A stretch of DNA of 28,844 nt from an uncultured Clostridia bacterium (GTDB taxonomy: Bacteria; Bacillota; Clostridia; Oscillospirales; CAG-272), in assembly GCA_947624945.1 (NCBI GenBank), contig CANQMJ010000011.1, positions 1 to 28,844 of the forward strand, written 5' to 3'. The notes beneath the pieces are model-generated. The model had not been told where the DNA came from. It did not search any database and saw nothing but the letters and a program-made list of their open reading frames with translations. The position numbers and the translations under genes are program-made. Positions 13,807 to 21,298 of the stretch are shown one piece after another; the first letter of the stretch is position 1; each line of letters begins with the position of its first letter.

Positions 13807-16644
13807 TCACTTATTCTCGAATCCCGGCAGCTTCGAGCGCAGATACTGCCCCGTGTACGACTGCTCGCACATCGCCACCTGTTCCGGCGTTCCCTCGCAG
13901 ACAAGCGTGCCGCCGCCCGTGCCGCCCTCGGGACCGAGGTCTATTATCCAGTCCGCGGTCTTGATGAGGTCGAGATTGTGCTCGATGACGACGACGGTGT
14001 TGCCGCCCTCCGCGAGCCTGTCGAGTATGCCGACGAGCTTCGCAACGTCGTCGGTGTGGAGCCCCGTCGTCGGCTCGTCGAGCACATATATCGTCTTGCC
14101 CGTGTCGCGCTTCGACAGCTCCGTCGCCAGCTTGACGCGCTGCGCCTCGCCGCCCGACAGCGTCGGCGACGGCTGACCGAGCTTCATGTAGCCGAGCCCG
14201 ACGTCGAAGAGCGTTTGCAGCTTGCGTCGTATCTTCGGGTACTCGGAGAAGAATCCGAGCGCCTCCTCTATCGTCATTTCGAGCACGTCGCCGATGTTTT
14301 TGCCCTTGTAGCGCACCTCGAGCGTCTCGCGGTTGTAGCGCTTGCCGTGGCAGACGTCGCACGTCACGTAAACGTCGGGCAGAAAGTGCATCTCTATCTT
14401 TTTGACTCCCGCGCCCTCGCACGCCTCGCAGCGTCCGCCGCGCACGTTGAACGAAAACCGCCCCGGACCGTACCCGCGCAGCTTCGCGTCGGGCGTCATC
14501 GCGTACAGCGACCGCAGGTCGGTGAACACGCCCGTGTACGTCGCCGGATTCGAGCTCGGCATGCGCCCTATCGGCGACTGGTCAATGGCGATTATCTTGT
14601 CGAGATTCTCCATCCCCTCGATGCGCGTGCATTTGCCCGGGAACGTGTGCGCGCGATTGAGCACCTTTGCGAGCGTCTGATACAGTATCGAGTTGACGAG
14701 GCTCGATTTGCCCGAGCCCGACACGCCCGTCACGCATATGAATTTGCCGAGCGGGAAGTCGACGGTGATATTTTGCAGATTGTTCTGCTTCGCGCCGACG
14801 ACGCGCAAGACTTTTCCGCTGCCCTCGCGCCTGTGCGCGGGAACGGGTATCGACTTGCGTCCCGACAGGTAGTCGCCGGTGACGGAATTTTCGTTCGCCG
14901 CCACCTCCGCCGGCGTGCCTACGGCGACGACGTGACCGCCGTGGACGCCGGCGCCAGGTCCGATGTCGACGATATAGTCGGACTCCCACATCGTCTCCTC
15001 GTCGTGCTCGACGACGAGGACGGAGTTGCCGAGGTCGCGCAGACGCTTCAGCGTCGCGATAAGGCGCTTGTTGTCGCGCTGATGCAGTCCTATCGACGGC
15101 TCGTCGAGGATATACATGACGCCGACGAGCGACGACCCGATCTGCGTCGCAAGACGTATGCGCTGCGCCTCGCCGCCCGACAGCGTGCCCGCCTTGCGGT
15201 TCAGCGTCAGATAGTCGAGCCCGACGCTGTGAAGGAAACCGAGCCGCGACTTTATCTCCTTGACTATGTCGTGCGCGATTATCGCCTCCGTCTCCGTCAG
15301 ATCGAGACTGCTTATGAACTCGAGCGCGTCCGTGACCGATTTGCGCGTATATTCCTCGATCGAGAGTCCGCCGACGGTGACCGCGAGCGCCGCCGGAGAC
15401 AGCCGCTTGCCGTGACATTTCGGGCACGGCGTCTCGTCGATGAACTCATTATAATATTCGGCGTTGCCGTACATGCGCCGCCGCCATTCTATCATCGGTA
15501 TGACGCCGTCGAATTTGCGTATCTGATGATGCGCGACGCCCTCATAGTAGCGGTCGATCTCGTATTCGCGGTCGCCGGTGCCCCACAGAAGCGCGTGATA
15601 CGCCTCGTCGCTGTACTGCTCGATAGGCGTATCGAGCGTGCAGCCGAACGTCCCGACTGCGGCGGCGAACAGCGGACCGAACCACGTCTCCGCGTCGAGC
15701 GATTTGAAGCCGTTGACGTTTATCGCGCCCTGACGCAGCGACAGCGTTTTGTCGTATATTATCTTGTCGGGCGAGATGCTTTCGATGACGCCGATACCGG
15801 CGCACTCGGGGCATGCGCCGAACGGATTGTTGAAAGAGAAAAGGCGCGGCTCAAGCTCGGGTATGCTTATATTGTGCTTCTCGCACGTATAATTCTGCGA
15901 GAACTCCATCGTTTTTTCCTCGCCGCCGTCGCGCGGCACCGTCACGACTGTGACATATCCGTCGGCGGCGCGCAGCGCTGCCTCTACCGAGTCGGAGAGG
16001 CGCGTTCTTATATCGTCGCGGCGGACGAGCCTGTCGACGACGATGTCGACGGAGTGCTTTTTATTTTTGTCGAGCTTTATTTCCTCCGACAGCTCGTAAA
16101 TGCTGCCGTCGACGCGCACGCGGACGTAGCCTGACTTTTTCGCGTCCTCGAATATCTTCTCGTGCATGCCCTTTTTGCCTCTGACGACGGGCGCGAGCAC
16201 GAGGAAGCGCTCGCCCTCCGGCAGCGTCATTATGCGGTCGAGTATGACGTCCGTCGTCTGCGTCGCGATCTCGCGCCCGCATATCGGACAGTGCGGTATG
16301 CCTATCCTCGCCCACAAAAGGCGCAGATAGTCGTATATCTCGGTGACGGTGCCGACCGTCGAGCGCGGATTCTGCGACGTCGTCTTTTGGTCTATCGAGA
16401 TGGCGGGCGACAGTCCCGATATCGAGTCGACGTCGGGCTTGTCTATCTGACCGAGGAACATTCTCGCGTACGACGACAGCGACTCGACAAATCTGCGGTG
16501 GCCCTCCGCGTAAAGCGTGTCGAACGCCAGCGACGACTTTCCCGACCCCGACAGCCCGGTGAATATGACGAGCTTGTCCCTCGGTATCGTCACATCTATG
16601 TTCTGTAAATTGTTTTCCCTCGCGCCTTTGATGATTATGTCCAT
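13807..16644 (-). CDS. uvrA: Excinuclease ABC subunit A
   Basis: UvrA is the damage-recognition ATPase of nucleotide excision repair; it dimerises and loads UvrB. At 945 residues it is of normal length. It shows both ABC modules. Walker A GLSGSGKSS (30-38) and signature LSGGEAQRIRLA with YILDEPSIGLHQ belong to the first. Walker A GVSGSGKSS (about 637-645) and SGGEAQRVKLATEL with YVLDEPTTGLH belong to the second. Zinc cysteines appear in CPIC, in CEACEGAG and in CDVCHGKRYN. The start MDIIIKGARENNLQNI is the family start, but no Shine-Dalgarno sequence precedes it; a 17-base-pair hairpin ends 9 bases upstream instead. uvrB lies upstream in the same direction with 160 bases and two hairpins between, so uvrA may be transcribed or expressed separately. 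Confidence 0.98.
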   Translation of the reverse strand: MDIIIKGARENNLQNIDVTIPRDKLVIFTGLSGSGKSSLAFDTLYAEGHRRFVESLSSYARMFLGQIDKPDVDSISGLSPAISIDQKTTSQNPRSTVGTVTEIYDYLRLLWARIGIPHCPICGREIATQTTDVILDRIMTLPEGERFLVLAPVVRGKKGMHEKIFEDAKKSGYVRVRVDGSIYELSEEIKLDKNKKHSVDIVVDRLVRRDDIRTRLSDSVEAALRAADGYVTVVTVPRDGGEEKTMEFSQNYTCEKHNISIPELEPRLFSFNNPFGACPECAGIGVIESISPDKIIYDKTLSLRQGAINVNGFKSLDAETWFGPLFAAAVGTFGCTLDTPIEQYSDEAYHALLWGTGDREYEIDRYYEGVAHHQIRKFDGVIPMIEWRRRMYGNAEYYNEFIDETPCPKCHGKRLSPAALAVTVGGLSIEEYTRKSVTDALEFISSLDLTETEAIIAHDIVKEIKSRLGFLHSVGLDYLTLNRKAGTLSGGEAQRIRLATQIGSSLVGVMYILDEPSIGLHQRDNKRLIATLKRLRDLGNSVLVVEHDEETMWESDYIVDIGPGAGVHGGHVVAVGTPAEVAANENSVTGDYLSGRKSIPVPAHRREGSGKVLRVVGAKQNNLQNITVDFPLGKFICVTGVSGSGKSSLVNSILYQTLAKVLNRAHTFPGKCTRIEGMENLDKIIAIDQSPIGRMPSSNPATYTGVFTDLRSLYAMTPDAKLRGYGPGRFSFNVRGGRCEACEGAGVKKIEMHFLPDVYVTCDVCHGKRYNRETLEVRYKGKNIGDVLEMTIEEALGFFSEYPKIRRKLQTLFDVGLGYMKLGQPSPTLSGGEAQRVKLATELSKRDTGKTIYVLDEPTTGLHTDDVAKLVGILDRLAEGGNTVVVIEHNLDLIKTADWIIDLGPEGGTGGGTLVCEGTPEQVAMCEQSYTGQYLRSKLPGFENK

Positions 16645-16653
16645 GGTATTTTA

Positions 16654-16689
16654 CCGAGGGGAAACTTTTTGAAAAAAGTTTCCCCTCGG
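16654..16689 (-). terminator. Hairpin immediately upstream of uvrA
   Basis: A perfect 17-base-pair stem (16654-16670 with 16673-16689; arm CCGAGGGGAAACTTTTT) ends 9 bases before the uvrA ATG. It is a copy of the dispersed terminator-like sequence. It could end uvrB transcripts or control uvrA. Confidence 0.7.
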
Positions 16690-16773
16690 GCTCCCTTTCA
16701 AAAACTTTTCCTGACTTTTTTTATTTTTGTTCCCCACAAAAGCAAATACATGTAATAAAAGTTTTTTGGGGGT

Positions 16774-16805
16774 GCAGGGGGATTTTTTTCAAAAAATCCC
16801 CCTGC
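16774..16805 (-). terminator. Terminator at the uvrB stop codon
   Basis: A perfect 15-base-pair stem (16774-16788 with 16791-16805; arm GCAGGGGGATTTTTT) touches the TAG stop of uvrB. It has the same GGGGGTGCAGGGGG style as other terminators of the window. Confidence 0.75.
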
Positions 16806-18796
16806 TATTTAATTACTTTAATTTCCTTTATCTTATCGCGCAGGAAGGCGGCGCGCTCGAAGTCGAGCTTGGACGCGGCGTCCTTCATCTCGCGCGTGAG
16901 CTGCTCGATATAGGACGCGCGTTCCTCCGACGTCATGAGCGAGACTTTCTTCTGTTTCTGCTTCGTCTTCGACTTCTTGCCGCCGTCCGCGTCCTCGCCG
17001 CCGATGGAGATGAGGTCGCGCACCTCTTTTTTCACCGTCTGCGGTACGATGCCGTGCGCCTCGTTATACTCCATCTGTATCTTGCGCCTGCGGTTCGTCT
17101 CCGCGACGGCAGCCTTGATCGACTTCGTTTCCTCGGCAGCGTAAAGGATCACCTTGCCGTTCGCATTGCGGGCGGCACGGCCTATCGTCTGTATCAGCGA
17201 CGTCTCGTTGCGCAAAAATCCCTCCTTGTCGGCGTCGAGTATAGCGACGAGCGACACCTCCGGCAGGTCGATGCCCTCGCGCAGAAGGTTTATGCCGACG
17301 AGCACGTCGTAGACGCCGAGGCGCAAATCGCGCAAGAGCTCCGTGCGCTCCATAGTCTCGACCTCGTGGTGTATGTAGCGCACGCGGACGCCGCACGTGT
17401 CGAAGTAATCGGTGATGTCCTCCGCCATCTTCGTCGTGAGCGTCATGACGAGACTGCGCTCGCCCTTTGCGGCGCGCTCCTTTATCTCGCCGAGCACGTC
17501 GTCTATCTGCGTCTTAACGTCGCGCACGTCGACCTCCGGGTCGACGAGCCCGGTCGGGCGTATTATCTGCTCCGCTACCGACGTCGAGTGCGACAGCTCG
17601 TACTCGGACGGCGTCGCCGAGACGAACACGACCTGCCCGAGCTTCGACTCGAACTCGTCGAAGCGGAGCGGTCTGTTGTCGAACGCGGACGGGAGACGGA
17701 ACCCGTATTCGACGAGATTCTTTTTGCGCGCATAGTCGCCGCCGCTCATGCCGCGCACTTGCGGGACCGCGACGTGGCTCTCGTCGATGAACATCAGATA
17801 GTCGGCGGGGAAATAGTCAAGCAGCGTGTACGGCGTTGAGCCGGGCTCGCGCCCCGACAGCACGCGCGAATAGTTTTCGACGCCCGAGCAGTACCCGATC
17901 TCGCGCATCATTTCGAGGTCGTATCTCGTGCGCTCCTCGATGCGCTGCGCCTCGATCAGCTTGTTCTGCGCGCGGAAAAACTCGGCGCGCTCGAGCATCT
18001 CATTTTCTATCTCGGCAAACGCAGCCTCACGCTTCGCAGGGTCGGCGACATAGTGCGTGGCGGGGAATATCGCCGCATACCGCAAATCGCCCAGTATCTC
18101 GCCCGTCGTCTTCGAAATCTCGGTCACCCTGTCGACCTCGTCGCCGAAGAACTCGACGCGTATCGCCTTATCGCCCGAATTCGACGGTATAACGTCGACG
18201 GTGTCGCCGCGCACGCGGAACTTCGTGCGCTCAAAGCCGATGTCGTTGCGCTCATATCCTATCGAGATGAGCCGCTCGATAAACTCGTTGCGCTCCATCG
18301 TCTGCCCGGGGCGCACCGAGACGAGCTGGCGGCAGTATTCGTTCGGGTCGCCGAGCGAATATATGCACGACACGGACGCGACGATCACGACGTCGCGGCG
18401 CTCGAACAGCGCCGACGTCGCACTGTGGCGCAGCTTGTCGATCTCGTCGTTGATGAGCGAATCTTTTTCTATATACATGTCCTTGCCGGGGATATACGCC
18501 TCCGGCTGGTAATAGTCGTAGTACGAGACGAAATATTCGACGGCGGCATCGGGGAAGAATTCGCGCATCTCGGAGCAGAGCTGCGCCGCGAGCGTCTTGT
18601 TCGGCTCGAATATTATCGTCGGTCTGTTGACGTTGGCGATGATGTTCGCCATCGTGAACGTCTTGCCCGAGCCCGTCACTCCGAGCAGAGTCTGCATTTT
18701 GTCGCCGCGCAGTATGCCCTCGGTCAGCTTCGCTATCGCCTCCGGCTGGTCGCCGGTCGGCGAGAACGGCGCTTTCAATATGAATTTGTCCGCCAT
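16805..18796 (-). CDS. uvrB: Excinuclease ABC subunit B
   Basis: UvrB is the helicase-like subunit that verifies DNA damage and recruits UvrC. It has 663 residues, the usual length. It has Walker A GVTGSGKT (39-46), the beta-hairpin region YYDYYQPEAYIP used for strand separation, the DESH box in MFIDESHVAVPQ and helicase motif VI (IQTIGRAARN). The C-terminal UVR domain has LTREMKDAASKLDFERAAFL, which contacts UvrA and UvrC. The ATG at 18796 follows GGAGG by 6 bases. An in-frame ATG at 18820 overlaps the SOS box and has no ribosome binding site. A consensus promoter with an SOS operator just downstream shows LexA control. A hairpin begins at the stop codon. Confidence 0.98.
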   Translation of the reverse strand: MADKFILKAPFSPTGDQPEAIAKLTEGILRGDKMQTLLGVTGSGKTFTMANIIANVNRPTIIFEPNKTLAAQLCSEMREFFPDAAVEYFVSYYDYYQPEAYIPGKDMYIEKDSLINDEIDKLRHSATSALFERRDVVIVASVSCIYSLGDPNEYCRQLVSVRPGQTMERNEFIERLISIGYERNDIGFERTKFRVRGDTVDVIPSNSGDKAIRVEFFGDEVDRVTEISKTTGEILGDLRYAAIFPATHYVADPAKREAAFAEIENEMLERAEFFRAQNKLIEAQRIEERTRYDLEMMREIGYCSGVENYSRVLSGREPGSTPYTLLDYFPADYLMFIDESHVAVPQVRGMSGGDYARKKNLVEYGFRLPSAFDNRPLRFDEFESKLGQVVFVSATPSEYELSHSTSVAEQIIRPTGLVDPEVDVRDVKTQIDDVLGEIKERAAKGERSLVMTLTTKMAEDITDYFDTCGVRVRYIHHEVETMERTELLRDLRLGVYDVLVGINLLREGIDLPEVSLVAILDADKEGFLRNETSLIQTIGRAARNANGKVILYAAEETKSIKAAVAETNRRRKIQMEYNEAHGIVPQTVKKEVRDLISIGGEDADGGKKSKTKQKQKKVSLMTSEERASYIEQLTREMKDAASKLDFERAAFLRDKIKEIKVIK

Positions 18797-18813
18797 AGCG
18801 TGCCTCCATACGG

Positions 18814-18827
18814 TGAACAACTGTTCG
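18814..18827 (-). promoter_or_regulatory. LexA (SOS) box of uvrB
   Basis: CGAACAGTTGTTCA on the minus strand contains GAAC-N4-GTTC, the LexA/DinR operator core of Bacillus and clostridia. It starts 7 bases downstream of the -10 box, overlapping the expected transcription start, where LexA would block initiation. lexA itself is not in the window. Confidence 0.88.
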
Positions 18828-18834
18828 CTACGGT

Positions 18835-18863
18835 ATTATAGCACAAATATAATTTCTTGTAAA
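18835..18863 (-). promoter_or_regulatory. uvrB promoter
   Basis: On the minus strand the -35 is TTTACA (18863-18858), the spacer is 17 bases and the -10 is a perfect TATAAT (18840-18835). The SOS box follows at once. Confidence 0.88.
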
Positions 18864-18947
18864 GATGTAAACGCCACCTTGACGCGATTTTTTGCGTCAG
18901 TTTCTGCCATAGGTTCCTACACGCTTTGCTCGCAGCGAAAAATTCAT

Positions 18948-19145
18948 CGTCCAAGTAACGGCTGCAAGCCGTTAGGCTTTCAAGTAACCACTACGCGCAC
19001 CACGCTCGTGCGTTATTAGGTGATGCCAGTTTTTCACCACACTTTTCGCGAAGCGAAAACGTGTCGCAGGTCGGCGCGTCAGCGACGAACTGTTGCGCAC
19101 TCGATACGCCGCGAGGGAGCTGTTCGCAGGAAGTGAACGCGCGGT
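18948..19145. repeat. Mosaic intergenic repeat, copy 2 (modules Y, X, Z)
   Basis: The stretch 18864-19440 has no credible gene. This part repeats the modules of bases 81-275 in inverted orientation and in another order. Module Y (18948-19016) starts CGTCCAAG and holds CTACGCGCAC and GCTCGTGCG. Module X (19030-19073) holds TTTCACCAC and TTCGCGAAGCGAAAA. Module Z (19105-19145) holds CGCCGCGAGGGAGCTGTTCG and CAGGAA. Y also contains a small internal inverted repeat, AACGGCT-GCA-AGCCGTT (18957-18973). Confidence 0.6.
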
Positions 19146-19167
19146 GTTCTTTTGGAGAGTGGGTTCG

Positions 19168-19207
19168 GGGGAGGACTTTTTCTTTTTAAGAAAAAGTCCT
19201 CATCCCC
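19168..19207. terminator. Perfect-stem hairpin in the repeat region
   Basis: A 14-base-pair perfect stem (19171-19184 with 19188-19201; arm GAGGACTTTTTCTT) is flanked by GGG and CCCC. It is preceded by GGGTTCGGGG like the hairpin at 21209. No gene clearly reads into it from the left, so it is probably part of the repeat cluster. Confidence 0.6.
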
Positions 19208-19357
19208 GCCTATCTCTTTCTTGCGAGAAAGTCCCCCTTGTCAAAAACCTATTGAAAGGTGTGAAAGACGTCACCACGTCAGGTAGTCAAAGATAGCTGC
19301 CGGTGGAAATAGGCTGTACGAATATCCGCGGTGAGCGGCAGTTCGCAGCTAACGCTA

Positions 19358-19402
19358 CGACCTGCGACACGTTTTTGCTTCGCGAAAAGTGTGGGAGAAA
19401 CC
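19358..19402. repeat. Third copy of module X, inverted
   Basis: CGACCTGCGACACGTTTTTG and CTTCGCGAAAAGTGTG repeat, in opposite orientation and with a few mismatches, the sequence at 19030-19073. The two copies make inverted arms of about 44 bases around a 284-base centre that contains module Z and a hairpin. Confidence 0.65.
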
Positions 19403-19440
19403 AGCTATGGCATAAAAATACATAAATTTGTGAAAAGCAC

Positions 19441-19469
19441 TTGACAAATCACGAAAAATGTGGTATAAT
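19441..19469 (+). promoter_or_regulatory. Perfect consensus sigma-A promoter
   Basis: TTGACA (19441-19446), a 17-base spacer ending in an extended TGG, and TATAAT (19464-19469). Every hexamer base matches consensus. Transcription should start near 19476, about 210 bases before the next start codon. Confidence 0.92.
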
Positions 19470-19475
19470 ATAGGC

Positions 19476-19660
19476 TGTAAAGGAAATAGGACGGTTGCGG
19501 TGAGCGAAGGTGTGCACAGGTTAAGCGGGGGAGCCTGCGGCACATAGCATTTGCCGTGACAACGGGGCAGCGCTGAAAGTGTTGGCGAAACCGGTTTCCG
19601 CAAGGAAAAATTTTCGCACATCATGTAACTTTTTGCGAAAAACGGGTATTAACTTAATAG
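19476..19660 (+). ncRNA. Candidate structured leader or small RNA
   Basis: The transcript from the consensus promoter would carry a roughly 210-base leader with no good open reading frame. Visible pairings are CGGCA with TGCCG (about 19538-19556), TTTCC-GCAA-GGAAA with a GNRA-type tetraloop (about 19595-19608), and TTTTCGCA with TGCGAAAA (about 19611-19641). It does not match the 4.5S, 6S, tmRNA or RNase P cores that I know, nor a riboswitch I can name. It could be a cis-regulatory leader of the small membrane protein or a free RNA. No obvious terminator with a T-tract lies before the gene. Confidence 0.4.
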
Positions 19661-19685
19661 AAGGACAAAACAGGAGGTGCTTTTC

Positions 19686-20024
19686 ATGATTGCGTTTTTC
19701 ATACTTTACGGTATCACATTCGGCGGTGCGTTCAATTCGGGACTGCTTTCCTATGACCTCTTTTTCATGCCCGCTTTATTTTGCATCGCGGGACTCGTAT
19801 TTGCGTTCAGAAAACACATCTGGGTGCGGCTTCTTCCCGTGATGTTCGTGCTGCTCGACGCCGCCGCGTGCGGGATCGCGTTCATCTTTGTCGACGGGTG
19901 GGATACGCTGCTCCCGCTCGGAGGTATCGTATGCGACGCCGAGGCGGCCGTCGGCGTGGGGCTTTCGTGGGTCGTGTACGCGATAATATTTGCGATAAAA
20001 AAGCACACGGCTAAAAATGTCTGA
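19686..20024 (+). CDS. Small membrane protein, unknown function
   Basis: A 112-residue, very hydrophobic protein with about four transmembrane helices: MIAFFILYGITFGGAF, FMPALFCIAGLVFAF, LLPVMFVLLDAAACGIAFIF and VGVGLSWVVYAIIFAI. It ends in a basic tail (KKHTAKNV). The ATG at 19686 follows AGGAGG with 8 bases between; a GTG at 19677 overlaps that site. I recognise no family. It is the only gene downstream of the consensus promoter and long leader, so it is probably strongly transcribed and possibly controlled at the RNA level. Confidence 0.75.
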   Translation: MIAFFILYGITFGGAFNSGLLSYDLFFMPALFCIAGLVFAFRKHIWVRLLPVMFVLLDAAACGIAFIFVDGWDTLLPLGGIVCDAEAAVGVGLSWVVYAIIFAIKKHTAKNV

Positions 20025-20071
20025 TTAAATAATATATTTCCGTGTCGTCAAAATCGCGCATAACGGAGGCG

Positions 20072-20119
20072 TTCTGTCCATAAACTAAGCAAAAACAATA
20101 AATTTGCTCAGGGACAGAA
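20072..20119 (+). promoter_or_regulatory. RBS-masking hairpin before the nucleotidyltransferase gene
   Basis: TTCTGTCC (20072-20079) pairs perfectly with GGACAGAA (20112-20119), which directly precedes the ATG at 20120 and includes the likely ribosome binding site GGGACAG. An inner stem, AGCAAA (20088-20093) with TTTGCT (20103-20108), would stabilise it. This suggests translation control, but it is only predicted by eye. Confidence 0.5.
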
Positions 20120-21184
20120 ATGACACACGGAATAATACTTGCGGGCGGGCGCGGCGAGCGCCTTCGCCCGATAACGGATACGGAACCGAAGCCGACGCTC
20201 AAGGTCGGCGGCGTGCCCGCCGTCGGATACGCTGTGAGGATGCTCGGCGAGGCTGGCATAAGGCGCGCGGTCGCGACTGTGCGGTACAGATACGACGACA
20301 TCGCAGAGGCGATAAAGTCGCTGCCCGACTGTGGCATAAACGCTGGCGGCACGGGCGTCGACGTTGACGTCGACTGCTACATCGAGCTTGAAATGCTCGG
20401 AACGTCGGGGAGCACGCGCGCGGCGCTATATGAGCTCGGACCGTTGTGGGATGACGTTGACGAGGTCGTCGTCGTCTCCGGCGACGCCGTATGCGACTTC
20501 GACCTGCGTCCGGCTATATCGTATCACCGCGCGAGCGGGACGGCGGCGACGCTTCTTCTGGCGCGGTCGGAGACGCCGTGGCTCTACGGCAACGTAGTGC
20601 TCGAAAACGACAATCCGAGGATGGGCAAGATCGTCGGATTCCGCGAAAAGCCGAAGGACGCAAGTCCCGGCGCGCTCGTCAACACGGGCATATATATCCT
20701 GTCGCGGCGCGCCGTCGACACTATTCCCGACGGCGAAAGCGACTTTGCATGCGACCTTTTCCCGACGCTCATGGCGCGCGGCGAGACGCTCTGCGGCATA
20801 TGCGGCGTCGGCTACTGGCGCGACATCGGCTCGCCGGAGTCGCTGCGTCTCGCCAACTTCGACGCGGCGAAGAACCGCATACGCGGCGTTACCGCGTCCG
20901 TCTCGCCGACGGGGGCGATAGTATCGCCGTCGTGCCGCGTCGGCATGGGCTCGACGCTGCCGGGCTGCCTTCTTTTGCCCGACGTGACTGTCGGTGCCGG
21001 CGTATTCGCCGAGGACGCGATACTCTGCCGCGGCGTCACCGTCGGCGACAATGCGCGGATCGGCAAAGGCGCCGTTATCGGCGAGGGCGCCGTCATAATG
21101 AGCGGCGCTTCCGTCGGCGATGGCAAGCATATACCGGTCGGGGTTGTGTACAGCAGCGAGCGGCAGATCTCCTTCAGACCGTAA
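20120..21184 (+). CDS. Sugar-1-phosphate nucleotidyltransferase with left-handed beta-helix
   Basis: A 354-residue cytoplasmic enzyme that joins a sugar-1-phosphate to a nucleoside triphosphate. The N-terminal Rossmann-like domain has the signature GGRGERLRP (9-17) with EPKPTLKVGG, the metal-binding aspartate in VVVSGD (about 120), GFREKP and VNTGIYIL. The link YWRDIGSPESL is typical of mannose-1-phosphate guanylyltransferase-like proteins. From about residue 260 a hexapeptide-repeat beta-helix follows (VGAGVFAEDAILCRGVTVGD). The likely product is GDP-mannose, UDP-glucose or a related nucleotide sugar; sequence alone does not decide. No glycosyltransferase cluster surrounds it. A hairpin appears to cover its ribosome binding site. 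Confidence 0.9.
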   Translation: MTHGIILAGGRGERLRPITDTEPKPTLKVGGVPAVGYAVRMLGEAGIRRAVATVRYRYDDIAEAIKSLPDCGINAGGTGVDVDVDCYIELEMLGTSGSTRAALYELGPLWDDVDEVVVVSGDAVCDFDLRPAISYHRASGTAATLLLARSETPWLYGNVVLENDNPRMGKIVGFREKPKDASPGALVNTGIYILSRRAVDTIPDGESDFACDLFPTLMARGETLCGICGVGYWRDIGSPESLRLANFDAAKNRIRGVTASVSPTGAIVSPSCRVGMGSTLPGCLLLPDVTVGAGVFAEDAILCRGVTVGDNARIGKGAVIGEGAVIMSGASVGDGKHIPVGVVYSSERQISFRP

Positions 21185-21208
21185 TGAAAAGTTTTGATGT
21201 TGGGGGTT

Positions 21209-21244
21209 CGGGGGAAGAAACTTTTTCAAAAGTTTCTTCCCCCG
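21209..21244 (+). terminator. Terminator of the nucleotidyltransferase gene
   Basis: A perfect 17-base-pair stem (21209-21225 with 21228-21244; arm CGGGGGAAGAAACTTTT) is followed by CTTGTTATTATT. It shares its core with the hairpins at 12834 and 16654. Confidence 0.85.
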
Positions 21245-21245
21245 C

Positions 21246-21274
21246 TTGTTATTATTAGATGAATATGATAAAAT
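21246..21274 (+). promoter_or_regulatory. Promoter of the membrane protein-GH27 pair
   Basis: TTGTTA (21246-21251), a 17-base spacer and TAAAAT (21269-21274), directly after the previous terminator and 25 bases before the next start codon. Confidence 0.65.
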
Positions 21275-21298
21275 ACAATAGACTTATTGGAGGCGGGT

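Noticed and set aside
13805..16134. Long open frames antisense to uvrA (up to 784 codons)
   Set aside because: They are shadows caused by GC-rich codon use of uvrA. The proteins are arginine-rich and without motifs, while uvrA is unambiguous.
19093..19296. Reading frame of 67 codons on the plus strand
   Set aside because: It crosses module Z and a perfect hairpin; no ribosome binding site and no protein-like pattern.
19030..19402. Insertion sequence bounded by the two inverted copies of module X
   Set aside because: The centre is under 300 bases, encodes no transposase and shows no target-site duplication. It could at most be a non-autonomous element.
19476..19620. Signal recognition particle RNA
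   Set aside because: A TTAAGCGGGGGAG stretch recalls the Alu part of Gram-positive SRP RNA, but the invariant GGTCAGG/GGAAGGAAGCAGCC core is absent.
19355..19624. Reading frame of 89 codons on the minus strand
   Set aside because: It runs antisense through the consensus promoter and the structured leader. The strong promoter on the plus strand explains the conserved-looking sequence better.
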